From contig NZ_CP027668.1 in the NCBI RefSeq assembly GCF_003008515.1, positions 788,501-852,500 on the forward strand: a stretch of DNA of 64,000 nucleotides. Direction: 5' to 3'. The position numbers and the translations under genes are program-made. The notes under the pieces are model-generated. The model was not told the origin of the DNA. It searched no databases and saw only the letters and a program-made list of their open reading frames with translations. Below are positions 34,891 through 45,725 of this stretch, piece by piece. Origin of the DNA: Phreatobacter cathodiphilus. GTDB lineage: Bacteria; Pseudomonadota; Alphaproteobacteria; Rhizobiales; Phreatobacteraceae. Positions within the stretch are counted from its first letter, which is position 1, and each line of letters begins with the position of its first letter.

Positions 34891-37140
34891 ATGGGCGAGC
34901 GCATAAATCCGCCGTCAGGCTCCGACGACGGCATCGAGACCATCAACCTGCGCGACGCGCTGGAGGAGCGCTATCTCGCCTACGCCCTCTCCACCATCAT
35001 GGGCCGGGCGCTGCCCGACGCCCGCGACGGTCTGAAGCCGGTCCACCGCCGCATCCTCCACGCCATGCGGCTGCTGAAGCTCGATCCCGGCACGGCCTTC
35101 AAGAAATGCGCCCGCATCGTCGGCGACGTCATCGGTAAGTTCCACCCGCACGGCGACCAGTCCGTCTACGACGCGCTGGTGCGCCTCGCCCAGGACTTCT
35201 CGCAGCGCTATCCCCTCGTCGACGGCCAGGGCAATTTCGGCAATATCGACGGCGACAACGCCGCCGCCTATCGGTACACCGAGGCGCGCATGACCGAGGT
35301 CGCGCGCCTCCTCCTCGACGGCATCGACGAGGACGCGGTCGACTTCCGCAAGACCTACAACGAGGAGGACGAGGAGCCCGTCGTCCTCCCCGGTGCCTTT
35401 CCCAATCTCCTCGCCAACGGCAGCCAGGGCATCGCGGTGGGCATGGCGACCTCCATTCCGCCGCACAACGCCGCCGAGATCTGCGACGCGGCGCTGCACA
35501 TCATCGCCCATCCCGACTGCACCACCCGCGACCTCATCGCTCATGTGCCGGGACCGGACTTCCCCACCGGCGGCATCATCATCGAGGGGCGCGCCGCCAT
35601 CGAGGAGGCCTACGAGACCGGCCGCGGCGCCTTCCGCACGCGCGCCCGCTGGCACCAGGAGGACACCGGCCGCGGCACCTATCTCGTCGTCGTCACCGAG
35701 ATCCCCTTCGGCGTCACCAAGGGCCGCCTCATCGAGAAGATCGCCGAACTGATCAACGAGCGGAAGCTGCCGCTCGTCGCCGACATGCGCGACGAGAGCG
35801 CCGAGGACATCCGCCTCGTCTTCGAGCCGAAGTCGCGCAACGTCGACGCGGCCGTGCTCATGGAAAGCCTGTTCAAGCTCACCGAGCTGGAGAGCCGCAT
35901 CCCGCTCAACATGAACGTGCTCATGAAGGGCAAGGTGCCGAAGGTCGTCGGCCTGAAGGAGGTGCTGCGCGAGTGGCTGGACCACCGCCGCGAGGTGCTG
36001 ATCCGCCGCTCGCAGCATCGTCTCGCCGCCATCGACAAGCGCCTCGAGGTGCTGGCCGGCCTCCTCGTCGCCTATCTCAACATCGACGAGGTCATCCACA
36101 TCATCCGCACCGCGGATGAGCCGAAGAAGGCCCTCGTCGCCCGCTTCGACCTCACCGAGGTGCAGGTCGAGGCCATCCTCAACATGCGCCTGCGCTCCCT
36201 CGCCAAGCTCGAGGAGATCGAGCTGCGCAAGGAGCACGCCGAGCTCACCAAGGAGAAGGAGGGCATCGAGAAGCTGCTGGGATCCGAGGCGCTGCAGTGG
36301 AAGACGGTCTCCTGGGAGATCGGCAACGTGAAGAAGCAGTTCTCCAAGGAGACGGAGCTCGGCAGGCGCCGCACCACCTTCGGGGAAGCCACCGAGGTCG
36401 ACATCGACGCCATCGCCGAGGCGCTGGTGGAGCGCGAGCCGATCACCGTCGTCGTCTCCGAAAAGGGCTGGATCCGCGCCCTCAAGGGCCATGTCCAGGA
36501 TCTGTCGACGCTCACCTTCAAGACCGACGACCGGCTCAAGCTCTCCTTCTTCGCCGAGACGACGTCGAAGCTCCTGGTCTTCGCCACCAACGGCAAGGTC
36601 TTCACGCTGGAGGGATCGAAGCTGCCGGGCGGCCGCGGCGCGGGTGAACCCATGCGTCTCATGTTCGATCTCGAACAGGAGCACGACATCGTCGACGTCG
36701 TGCCCTATCGCGGCGGCCGCAAGGCCCTCCTTGCCTCGCGCGAGGGCCGCGGCTTCGTGGTGGCCGAGGACGAACTCGTCGCCAACACCCGCAAGGGCAA
36801 GGGCGTGATGGGGGTCGACACCCCGGACGAACTCGCCGCCGTGCGCTTCGTCGAGGGCGACCACGTCGCCATCGTCGGCCTCAACCGCAAGCTTCTCGTC
36901 TTCCCGCTCAACCAGGTGCCGGAAATGGCCCGCGGCAAGGGCGTCCGCCTGCAGAAGTACAAGGAGGGCGGGATGGTCGACCTGAAGACCTTCACCCTCG
37001 CCGAGGGCCTGACCTGGAAGGATTCCTCCGACCGCACCTGGACCGTCTCGCAGGCCGACCTCACCGAGTGGATCGGCAACCGTGCCGAGGCCGGCCGCCT
37101 GCCGCCGAAGGGCTTCCCGAAGACCAACAGGTTCGGGTGA
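34891..37140 (+). CDS. parC: DNA topoisomerase IV subunit A
   Basis: A 749-residue enzyme. Near the N-terminus it has [18 protein letters not shown], then [17 protein letters not shown] (quinolone-resistance region) and the catalytic Tyr129 in AAYRYTEAR. The C-terminal domain (about 500-749) forms the beta-pinwheel with repeated GRGxGxP-like blades such as [11 protein letters not shown]. With ParE it decatenates daughter chromosomes. In the quinolone pocket, the position equal to E. coli Ser80 is Gln and Glu84 is Asp. The gene stands alone on the plus strand. Confidence 0.96.
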   Translation: MGERINPPSGSDDGIETINLRDALEERYLAYALSTIMGRALPDARDGLKPVHRRILHAMRLLKLDPGTAFKKCARIVGDVIGKFHPHGDQSVYDALVRLAQDFSQRYPLVDGQGNFGNIDGDNAAAYRYTEARMTEVARLLLDGIDEDAVDFRKTYNEEDEEPVVLPGAFPNLLANGSQGIAVGMATSIPPHNAAEICDAALHIIAHPDCTTRDLIAHVPGPDFPTGGIIIEGRAAIEEAYETGRGAFRTRARWHQEDTGRGTYLVVVTEIPFGVTKGRLIEKIAELINERKLPLVADMRDESAEDIRLVFEPKSRNVDAAVLMESLFKLTELESRIPLNMNVLMKGKVPKVVGLKEVLREWLDHRREVLIRRSQHRLAAIDKRLEVLAGLLVAYLNIDEVIHIIRTADEPKKALVARFDLTEVQVEAILNMRLRSLAKLEEIELRKEHAELTKEKEGIEKLLGSEALQWKTVSWEIGNVKKQFSKETELGRRRTTFGEATEVDIDAIAEALVEREPITVVVSEKGWIRALKGHVQDLSTLTFKTDDRLKLSFFAETTSKLLVFATNGKVFTLEGSKLPGGRGAGEPMRLMFDLEQEHDIVDVVPYRGGRKALLASREGRGFVVAEDELVANTRKGKGVMGVDTPDELAAVRFVEGDHVAIVGLNRKLLVFPLNQVPEMARGKGVRLQKYKEGGMVDLKTFTLAEGLTWKDSSDRTWTVSQADLTEWIGNRAEAGRLPPKGFPKTNRFG

Positions 37141-37144
37141 AGGG

Positions 37145-38116
37145 TCAGTCCGCCAGCGCGATCTGCGCCGCCTTCACCACGGCGCGGAATCCCTCGATCT
37201 GCGCGGCGAGGTAGCGGCCGGTCTGCTCGGATGAGGCGTCCGCGATGGCGGTCGTGCCGGCGGCGGCGAGCCGGGCCCGCAGCGTCTCCCCGGCCAGCGC
37301 CGTCCGCGCCGCCTGGCCGAGCTTCTCGATCCGTTCCGGCGGCGTTGCCTTCGGCGCGAGCAGCATGTTCCAGGTCGCCAGCTCGACGCCGGGAAGGCCT
37401 GCCTCGGCGAAGGTCGGCACGTCCCGAAGGACAGCCTGGCGCGTCGGCGAACCAACAGCCAGCGCCAAAACGCGCTTGCCCTCGATCAGCGAGGCGGCCG
37501 AGGCGAGGCTCTCGATGGTGAAAGCCACTTCCCCGGTCAGTACGGCCTGCATGGCCGGCCCGCCGCCCCGATAGGGCACGTGCACGACGTCGGGTAGCTC
37601 CGCCTTCAGCTTGAAGAGTTCGCCCGCCAGATGGGTGATCGAGCCTGCTCCCGCCGAGGCGTAGCTGTGCTTGCCTGGCTCCTCGCGAAGGCGCGTCATG
37701 AACGCAGCCAGGGTGGTCACGCCGAAGGCCGGTGAGGTCACCAGCACCAGCGGCGTGGTGCCGATCATCGTGACGGGGGCAAAGTCGGCTACGGGATCGA
37801 AGCTCAGGCGGCGCGCCACCGCGGGGTTGACGCCATGGGTCGAGGCTGAGGCCACCAGCAGCACATGGCCATCCGGCTCGGAGCGGATCACCGCATCGGA
37901 CGCCACCGCCCCGTTCGCGCCGGCGCGGTTCTCGACGATCACCGATTGGCCGATGACCGGCCCGAGCGCCTCGGCGAGGAGCCGCGCCGCGACATCGGTG
38001 GAGCCGCCCGGCGCGAAAGGCACGATCAACCGAAGAGGCCGCTCCGGAAAGGCGCGGGCCGCTGTGGCGAGCGCCAGGCTGGAGAGGCCGGCGAGGACGA
38101 GGCGACGGGAAGGCAT
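37145..38116 (-). CDS. Bug/TctC-family tripartite tricarboxylate binding protein
   Basis: A 323-residue exported protein. A signal peptide with SRRLVLAGLSSLALATAARA is followed by RPLRLIVPFAPGGSTDVAARLLAE and GQSVIVENRAGANGAVASDAV, the hallmark start of Bug proteins, and a YASAGAGSITHLAGELFK segment that binds carboxylates. No TctA or TctB membrane gene is near, so it is an orphan receptor, as is common for this family. The ligand could be a di- or tricarboxylate or an aromatic acid. Confidence 0.88.
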   Translation of the reverse strand: MPSRRLVLAGLSSLALATAARAFPERPLRLIVPFAPGGSTDVAARLLAEALGPVIGQSVIVENRAGANGAVASDAVIRSEPDGHVLLVASASTHGVNPAVARRLSFDPVADFAPVTMIGTTPLVLVTSPAFGVTTLAAFMTRLREEPGKHSYASAGAGSITHLAGELFKLKAELPDVVHVPYRGGGPAMQAVLTGEVAFTIESLASAASLIEGKRVLALAVGSPTRQAVLRDVPTFAEAGLPGVELATWNMLLAPKATPPERIEKLGQAARTALAGETLRARLAAAGTTAIADASSEQTGRYLAAQIEGFRAVVKAAQIALAD

Positions 38117-38307
38117 GGCGGGCACCGGGCAGAGGGAGACGATCTTCGCTAACGCGCCCCCCTGACAGCGATGTGACGCGGCCCGCGTCGCCGGATGGAC
38201 GGCCCTCCGGGGGATCACCGCAGCGTGAAGACCGCCGGTGACGGAGTCCTTGCTGCCGGTGACGTTACGTGATCCGATCCAGGCAAACGTCCTTGGGAAG
38301 ACACGTC

Positions 38308-38835
38308 ATGCGCCGTCGGTTCGCTGCGGTTCTCGGGGCCGCTCTCCTCGCGGGTCTGGCCGTGCCGGGCTTCGCCCAGTTCGCCCAGACCACCCGCGTC
38401 GCCGTTCCCGCCGGCTACGCCACGAGCTTCCTGCTCTACGACAAGGTCGACAAGCCCGATCGCAAGATCATCCGCTTCCTCTACCTGTCGCCGAACGCCG
38501 CCGGCCTGCGCGACGCCGGCAGGCCCCTGCCTGACGGCACGGTCATCGTCATGGAGGACCATGCCGCCGAGACCGACGCCGCCGGCAACGTCGTGACCGG
38601 GGCGGACGGGCGCCTCGTTCCGACGGCGCGGATCACCGCCATCGCCGTCATGGAGAAGCGCCACGGCTGGGGCGACCTCGTTCCCGAGGCGATCCGCAAT
38701 GCCGATTGGGACTATGGCGCCTTCGATGGAGCGGGCCAGCGCCGTGCAGTCCCGACCGAGGCCTGTTTCGCCTGCCACAAGCCGCACGGCGCGCGCGACT
38801 ACACCTTCTCGACCCTGACGCGGCCGATCGACTAG
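38308..38835 (+). CDS. Cytochrome P460-family protein
   Basis: A 175-residue periplasmic c-type heme protein. A signal peptide ends near GFAQF. The core [21 protein letters not shown] and GTVIVMEDH segments match cytochrome P460, and the heme-binding CxxCH is in [18 protein letters not shown] near the C-terminus. P460 enzymes in ammonia oxidisers act on hydroxylamine and NO; others are called cytochrome c-prime beta and bind NO. No nitrogen-oxide genes are nearby. Its stop overlaps the convergent leucyltransferase gene stop by 4 bp. Confidence 0.82.
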   Translation: MRRRFAAVLGAALLAGLAVPGFAQFAQTTRVAVPAGYATSFLLYDKVDKPDRKIIRFLYLSPNAAGLRDAGRPLPDGTVIVMEDHAAETDAAGNVVTGADGRLVPTARITAIAVMEKRHGWGDLVPEAIRNADWDYGAFDGAGQRRAVPTEACFACHKPHGARDYTFSTLTRPID

Positions 38836-39590
38836 TCGCCGGCGCTGTCCACCCGCACCCACCCCTCCGGCATCAGCCGCTCCTGCGGCAGGAACCGCGC
38901 CTTGTAGTCCATCTTGGCGGAGCCCTCGACCCAGTAGCCGAGATAGACGTAAGGGAGCCCCATGGCCTTGGCCCGGGCGATGTGGTCGAGGATCACCAGC
39001 GTGCCGAGCGAACGCGAAGCCTCCTCCGGCTCGTAGAAGGAATAGACCAGCGACAGCCCGTCGGCGAGGATGTCGGTGAGCACGCAGGCGACGATGTCGC
39101 CCTTCGACCGGCCGTTGATGGCGGTGTCGGCGTCGCGCTTGCGGTATTCCACCAGCCGCGTCTTCACGTGGCTGTCCTCCACCATCATGGCGTAGTCGAG
39201 CACGGTCATGTCGGCCATGCCGCCGGCGCGGTGGCGGGCGTCGAGATAGGCGCGGAAGGTCGAATACTGCTCGGACGTCGGAATGGCCGGGCGCATCTCG
39301 CCGACCAGATCGCCGTTCCTCAGCATCACCTTGCGGAACGAGCGCCCGGGGCGGAAGTCGGCCACCGGCACCCGCACCGAGACGCAGGCCCGGCAGGTCT
39401 CGCAGGCCGGCCGGTAGGCGATGGACTGCGACCGGCGGAACCCACCCTGGGTCAGGATGTCGTTGAGCTGCGGCGCCTTCGGCCCGACCAGATGCGTGAA
39501 CACCTTCCGCTCCGACTGACCGGGCAGGTAGGGGCACGGCGTCGGGGCCGTGAGATAGAACTGGGGCGTGTCGCGCGGTTGCTGGGTCAA
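38832..39590 (-). CDS. bpt: Aspartate/glutamate leucyltransferase (arginyltransferase family)
   Basis: A 252-residue enzyme of the Ate1/Bpt family. The N-terminus [20 protein letters not shown] is family-typical, followed by [14 protein letters not shown] with paired Cys, and a C-terminal [13 protein letters not shown] and [18 protein letters not shown] block. It adds leucine from Leu-tRNA to N-terminal Asp/Glu, marking proteins for ClpS-ClpAP. The start is taken as TTG at 39590, because conserved family sequence begins there; an upstream ATG would add 21 unlike residues. Confidence 0.87.
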   Translation of the reverse strand: MTQQPRDTPQFYLTAPTPCPYLPGQSERKVFTHLVGPKAPQLNDILTQGGFRRSQSIAYRPACETCRACVSVRVPVADFRPGRSFRKVMLRNGDLVGEMRPAIPTSEQYSTFRAYLDARHRAGGMADMTVLDYAMMVEDSHVKTRLVEYRKRDADTAINGRSKGDIVACVLTDILADGLSLVYSFYEPEEASRSLGTLVILDHIARAKAMGLPYVYLGYWVEGSAKMDYKARFLPQERLMPEGWVRVDSAGD

Positions 39591-39793
39591 GACGTCTCGG
39601 GATCGAGCGAGAGGAGCGGCGGATCCGTGCGCGAGACTCGCCGTGAACACCATGAAAGATAGGCCGGTCGGCTGGCCGGGCAAGTGACATGCACGTCACT
39701 GCCGGTGCGCTCGGAACCTTTTCCCACATGCGGAAATTTGCGGATGGAACGGGCGCTCTCTGAGTTTAACGTAGCGGAAACGAGGGACGTCAC

Positions 39794-40054
39794 ATGCGCC
39801 GCATTGCTTCTCCAGTGGTTGTCGTCGGACTATTGGCGGGCATAGTTCCTGCTTCTGCAGATCTCCTCCTGATACCGGCGTCGCATGGCCAGCGCGAGAT
39901 GCAGGCACGTCAGCAGGGCGGTACGCTGACGCCGCAACAGGCGCGTCGCCAATGCTGGGCGGAGTTCGGGTTCACTGGCGGCCCGGGAGCTCGCTTTCCG
40001 GGTCACTTGCAGCCGCAGATCGAAGCCTGCATCGCACGCAAGATGCGTCGCTGA
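39794..40054 (+). CDS. Small exported hypothetical protein
   Basis: An 86-residue protein with a signal peptide (RIASPVVVVGLLAGIVPASA, cleavage near residue 22). The mature part is basic, contains LTPQQARRQCWAEFGF and ends QIEACIARKMRR, with two Cys that may form a disulfide. Family not recognised. The start follows GGAAACGAGGGACG. It is divergent from the leucyltransferase and its stop is 3 bp from the convergent threonine dehydratase stop. Confidence 0.6.
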   Translation: MRRIASPVVVVGLLAGIVPASADLLLIPASHGQREMQARQQGGTLTPQQARRQCWAEFGFTGGPGARFPGHLQPQIEACIARKMRR

Positions 40055-40057
40055 TTT

Positions 40058-41311
40058 TCAGCCGAGCCGGCCGCCGCCCGACTCGATGCGGACCGCCGGC
40101 AGGCCCTCGGCCTCCAGCGCGGCGAGGATCTCGTGGGCGTGGCTGCCGTCGCGCGTTTCCACCGTCACGTCCAGCTTCGTGCCCTTGGCCGGCGTGTCGA
40201 GGAACAGCCGCCGGTGCTCGACCTCCAGGATGTTGCCGCCGAGACGGCCGATGAGGCTCGCCACCGTGCCGAGCACGCCCGGCCGGTCGGGAATGGTGAT
40301 GCGCAGCGAGACGATGCGGCTCTCCCGTTCCAGCTCCCGCACCATGATGGAGGCGAGGATGCGCGGGTCGATATTGCCGCCGCAGAGGATCAGCCCGACC
40401 TTGCGGCCGCGGAAGCGCTCCGGCTCGGCCAACATGGCGGCAAGGCCGGCAGCGCCCGCACCCTCGGCGATGGTCTTCTGCCGGGTGAGGTAGAGATTGA
40501 CGGCGCGCTCGAGGTCGCTCTCGCCGACGAGCACGATGGCGGACACGAGATCCCGCACCACCGGCAGTGTCGAACGCCCGACGATCTTCACCGCGATGCC
40601 CTCGGCCAGCGTCGGCCCGCCGACCGGCCGGTCGCCGCCGTGGACGGCGTTCCACATGGAGGGATAGAGGGCAGCCTCGACGCCGACGATCTCGATGGCC
40701 GGGCGGATCGCCTTGGCCGCCACCGCATTGCCGCCGATCAGGCCGCCGCCGCCGATGGGGATGACCAGCATGTCGAGGTCCGGCACGTCCTCCAGCATCT
40801 CGCAGGCGATGGTCCCCTGTCCCGCCATGACGGCGAGGTCGTCGTAAGGGTGCACCCAGACGCGGTTCTCCGCCGTCCGGATTGCCTCGGCGCGCGTCTG
40901 CGATTCCGCTAGCGTCTCGCCGTCGAGCACCACCGTGGCGCCGTGGGAGCGCGTTGCCGCCACCTTCACGAAGGGGGTCGTCTCCGGCATGACGATGGTG
41001 GCGGGAATGCCGAGCCGGCTGGCGTGCAGCGCCACGGCCTGTGCGTGGTTGCCGGCGGACATGGCGATGACGCCGCGGCGGCGCTCGTCATCCGTCAGCG
41101 AGGCGAGTTTCACCAGCGCACCGCGCTCCTTGAAGGAGTTGGTGACCTGCAGGTTCTCGTATTTGACGAAGACCTCGGCACCGGTGATGGCCGAGAGCGG
41201 CGGCGCCGGCAGCATCGGCGTGCGCATGACCCGGCCGGCGATGATGTCGCGCGCCGCGCGCACGTCGGCATGGGTGAGGCGGGAGGCGGCGGTGTCCGGC
41301 GCGTCGGTCAT
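40058..41311 (-). CDS. ilvA: Threonine ammonia-lyase (threonine dehydratase)
   Basis: A 417-residue fold-type II PLP enzyme. The Schiff-base Lys is in TNSFKERGA (about residue 58), the phosphate loop is GGGGLIGGNAVAA, and SAGNHAQAVALHASRLG is the substrate loop. A C-terminal ACT-like domain (about 330-417, ITIPDRPGVLGTVASLIGRLGGNI) could bind effectors. It converts threonine to 2-oxobutyrate. The ATG at 41311 follows a TTG that would add two residues. With citramalate synthase in the window, the cell has two sources of isoleucine precursor. Confidence 0.9.
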   Translation of the reverse strand: MTDAPDTAASRLTHADVRAARDIIAGRVMRTPMLPAPPLSAITGAEVFVKYENLQVTNSFKERGALVKLASLTDDERRRGVIAMSAGNHAQAVALHASRLGIPATIVMPETTPFVKVAATRSHGATVVLDGETLAESQTRAEAIRTAENRVWVHPYDDLAVMAGQGTIACEMLEDVPDLDMLVIPIGGGGLIGGNAVAAKAIRPAIEIVGVEAALYPSMWNAVHGGDRPVGGPTLAEGIAVKIVGRSTLPVVRDLVSAIVLVGESDLERAVNLYLTRQKTIAEGAGAAGLAAMLAEPERFRGRKVGLILCGGNIDPRILASIMVRELERESRIVSLRITIPDRPGVLGTVASLIGRLGGNILEVEHRRLFLDTPAKGTKLDVTVETRDGSHAHEILAALEAEGLPAVRIESGGGRLG

Positions 41312-41320
41312 CGCCAAGGT

Positions 41321-42822
<1,502 letters not shown>

Positions 42823-42972
42823 TCACTCTGGAATTATTCGGAACAGTCCCGCCGCACGCGGACCTCCTTCCAACGAGACCTCGGTCGATCGGGCTCCCCC
42901 GCCCGGCCGAATTGACCCGACGCTGCCAAGCCCCATAACCGGTCCATTCAGTTGTTCCGGGTTCCCCTGCCG

Positions 42973-44112
42973 ATGGATTTCGCCCTCTCCGAAGACCAGG
43001 AAGCCTTCCGCCAGGTGGCGCGCGACTTCGCGGTCGCCGAGATGGCGCCGCATGCCCGCGACTGGGATGCCGGCTCGGTCTTCCCCGAGGAGACGCTGCG
43101 GGCCGCCGCCGCGCTCGGCTTCGGCGGCATCTATGTGCGCGAGGATGTCGGCGGCTCCGGCCTCACGCGGCTCGACGCTGCGGTGATCTTCGAGGAACTC
43201 GCCCAGGGCTGCGTCTCCACCACGGCCTATATCTCCATCCACAACATGGCCGCCTGGATGATCGACGCCTACGGGCACGAGGACCTGCGCCGTCGCTACG
43301 TTCCCGACCTCTGCGCCATGAACACCTTCGCCAGCTACTGCCTGACCGAGGCTGGCGCCGGCTCCGACGCGGCATCGCTGCGCACCCGCGCCGTCCGAGA
43401 CGGCAATTCCTGGGTCATCACCGGTGCCAAGGCCTTCATCTCCGGCGGCGGCCGTTCCGACGTCTATGTCGTCATGGCCCGCACCGGCGGGGAGGGCGCG
43501 CGCGGCATCTCCTGCTTCGTCGTCGACAAGGACACGCCCGGCCTCTCCTTCGGCGCCCAGGAGAAGAAGCTCGGCTGGAAGAGCCAACCGACCGCCGTGG
43601 TCGACTTCGACAATGTCCGCGTTCCCGCCGAGAACATGGTGGGCGAGGAGGGCCAGGGCTTCCGCATCGCCATGGCCGGCCTGGACGGGGGCCGGCTGAA
43701 CATCGCCGCCTGCTCCCTCGGCGGCGCCCAATTCTGCCTCGACCGCACCATCGCCTATATGGGCGACCGCAAGCAGTTCGGTCAGGCGATCAAGGATTTT
43801 CAGGCGCTGCGCTTCCGCATCGCCGACTACGCGACCGAGCTCGAGGCCGCGCGCCTCATGGTGCGCCGCGCCGCCGTCGCCGTCGGCGAGAAGGACCCGC
43901 GGGCGACGACGCTTGCCGCCATGGCCAAGCGCTTCGCCACCGATGTCGGCTTCGAGGTGGTCAACGGCTGCTTGCAGCTGCACGGCGGCTACGGCTATCT
44001 CAACGACCATCCCATCGAGCGCGTGCTGCGCGACGTTCGCGTGCACCAGATTCTCGAGGGCACCAACGAGATCATGCGCGTCATCGTCTCGCGCGACCTG
44101 CTCGGCGCGTGA
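42973..44112 (+). CDS. Acyl-CoA dehydrogenase, isobutyryl-CoA type
   Basis: A 379-residue flavoenzyme. It has YCLTEAGAGSDAASLRTRA (FAD-binding), WVITGAKAFISGGG, and a C-terminal LQLHGGYGYLNDHPIERVLRDVR block with the EGTNEIMR segment; the catalytic Glu lies in the EGTNE-type region. It oxidises short branched acyl-CoA. Its position ahead of 3-hydroxyisobutyryl-CoA hydrolase and 3-hydroxyisobutyrate dehydrogenase strongly suggests isobutyryl-CoA of valine catabolism. The ATG at 42973 begins the conserved MDFALSEDQ. Confidence 0.88.
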   Translation: MDFALSEDQEAFRQVARDFAVAEMAPHARDWDAGSVFPEETLRAAAALGFGGIYVREDVGGSGLTRLDAAVIFEELAQGCVSTTAYISIHNMAAWMIDAYGHEDLRRRYVPDLCAMNTFASYCLTEAGAGSDAASLRTRAVRDGNSWVITGAKAFISGGGRSDVYVVMARTGGEGARGISCFVVDKDTPGLSFGAQEKKLGWKSQPTAVVDFDNVRVPAENMVGEEGQGFRIAMAGLDGGRLNIAACSLGGAQFCLDRTIAYMGDRKQFGQAIKDFQALRFRIADYATELEAARLMVRRAAVAVGEKDPRATTLAAMAKRFATDVGFEVVNGCLQLHGGYGYLNDHPIERVLRDVRVHQILEGTNEIMRVIVSRDLLGA

Positions 44113-44125
44113 TAGAGGGCAGGGC

Positions 44126-45211
44126 ATGAGCGAACCGATTCAAGCCCCGGCCGACCCGGAAGTCCTGATCGAGCGCCGCGGCTCGGCCGGCCTCATCATC
44201 CTCAACCGCCCGAAGGCGCTGAACGCGCTGACCCTCGGCATGGTGCGCGAGATGCGCCGGGCGCTCGACGCCTTCGCGGTCGATCCCGCCGTGACGCGCA
44301 TCGTCGTCACCGGGGCCGGCGGGCGGGCCTTCTGCGCCGGCGGCGACATCCGCGTGCTGCACGATCTCGGCGAGGCCGGACGCCACGACGAGGCGCTGCA
44401 GTTCTGGCGCGAGGAATACGAGCTCAACATCCTCATCAAGTGCTACCCGAAGCCATACGTCTCGCTCATCGACGGCATCGTCATGGGAGGCGGCGTCGGC
44501 GTCTCCATCAACGGCAGCCACGTGGTGGCCGGCGAGAAGTTCGTCTTCGCCATGCCCGAGGTCGGCATCGGCTTCTTCCCCGACGTCGGCGGCACCTATT
44601 TCCTGCCGCGCATCCCCGGCGAGATCGGCGCCTATTTCGCCCTCACCGGCGAGCGCATGCGGCAGGGCGATGCCCTCTCCACCGGGCTCGCCACCCACGC
44701 CATGGCCTCGGAGCGCTTCACCGAGGTGCTGGAGGCCCTCTGCGGCCGCGAGACGGTCGACCATGTGCTGGAGGGCTTCGCCGACGTCGCCACACAGCCG
44801 GCGAGCGTCACCGCGCGCCGCGCCGCGATCGACGCCTGCTTCCGCTTCGACACGGTGGAGGAGGTCATGGAGGCGCTCGCCGCGGCCGAGGCGGCCGGCG
44901 ACGAGTGGTGCGGCCAGACGCTCGCCACCATGGCGGCCAAGTCGCCGACCTCGATGAAGATCGCCCTCGCCCAGGTGCGGGCCGGCCGCGCGCTCGACTT
45001 CGAGGCCGCGATGACGACCGAATTCCGCATCGTCTCGCGCATCTGCCGCGGCCACGACTTCTACGAGGGCGTGCGCGCCGTCATCGTCGACAAGGACAAT
45101 GCGCCGCGCTGGCGCCCCTCGACTCTCGCCGAGGTGACGCCCGCCATGATCGCGGCTCACTTCGCGCCGCTTGGCGAGGGCGAACTCGTACCGCCTGTCA
45201 TCCCGCGATGA
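44126..45211 (+). CDS. 3-Hydroxyisobutyryl-CoA hydrolase
   Basis: A 361-residue crotonase-fold enzyme. It has GLIILNRPKALNALTLGMV, the oxyanion-hole GRAFCAGGDIRVL, GIVMGGGVGVSINGSHVV and the catalytic Glu region PEVGIGFFPDVGGTYFL. The long C-terminal part with AAKSPTSMKIALAQVRAGR and FYEGVRAVIVDKDNAPRW is specific to HIBCH rather than enoyl-CoA hydratases. It frees 3-hydroxyisobutyrate from its CoA ester in valine degradation. It lies 13 bp after the dehydrogenase and overlaps the next gene by ATGA. Confidence 0.9.
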   Translation: MSEPIQAPADPEVLIERRGSAGLIILNRPKALNALTLGMVREMRRALDAFAVDPAVTRIVVTGAGGRAFCAGGDIRVLHDLGEAGRHDEALQFWREEYELNILIKCYPKPYVSLIDGIVMGGGVGVSINGSHVVAGEKFVFAMPEVGIGFFPDVGGTYFLPRIPGEIGAYFALTGERMRQGDALSTGLATHAMASERFTEVLEALCGRETVDHVLEGFADVATQPASVTARRAAIDACFRFDTVEEVMEALAAAEAAGDEWCGQTLATMAAKSPTSMKIALAQVRAGRALDFEAAMTTEFRIVSRICRGHDFYEGVRAVIVDKDNAPRWRPSTLAEVTPAMIAAHFAPLGEGELVPPVIPR

Positions 45212-45681
45212 GCGCGACCAAGCTCCGCACCGCCAGCGACGCGCCGATCCAGGCCGATGCCGAGGAGCGGAGCATCGACTGGAGCCGCATCTATCGCATC
45301 TTCATGCGGGCGCTGGCCGTGCTCGTCATCGGTCGCGGCCTGATGCAGTGGATGGTGATCTGCGGCGGCCCCAATGCCGAGGGCATCGGCTTCGAGGACC
45401 TGCCGCCGGGCATGCAGGCCTCCATCGTCTTCTTCGCGGTGATCGAACTCGTCGCCGGCGTCGGTCTCTGGCTCACCTCCGCATGGGGCGGCGTGGTCTG
45501 GATCCTGGCCACGGCCATCGCCATCGGCATCGATCTCGCCATGATCGGCGGCATGCAGGGCTGGGTGCAGATCGCCGCGCGCTCGCTGCCGGCGACCATC
45601 GCCGACGCCGTGCTCCTGCTCTTCTACACCGGAGCGGCCATGATGGCGGCCCGCCAGGCGGACGACGCCTTCACCGAATGA
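45208..45681 (+). CDS. DUF6163-like four-helix membrane protein
   Basis: A 157-residue protein with about four hydrophobic helices (from DWSRIYRIFMRALAVLVIGR near residue 24 to DAVLLLFYTGAAMMAAR near the end). The pattern, with MQWMVICGG after helix one, resembles DUF6163 proteins of Hyphomicrobiales. Its ATG overlaps the hydrolase stop (ATGA), so it is translationally coupled inside the valine operon. No function is known. Confidence 0.65.
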   Translation: MSATKLRTASDAPIQADAEERSIDWSRIYRIFMRALAVLVIGRGLMQWMVICGGPNAEGIGFEDLPPGMQASIVFFAVIELVAGVGLWLTSAWGGVVWILATAIAIGIDLAMIGGMQGWVQIAARSLPATIADAVLLLFYTGAAMMAARQADDAFTE

Positions 45682-45725
45682 GAGGCCCGGCTGCGCACGG
45701 GCGCCAGACACGACGGGAGGACTTC

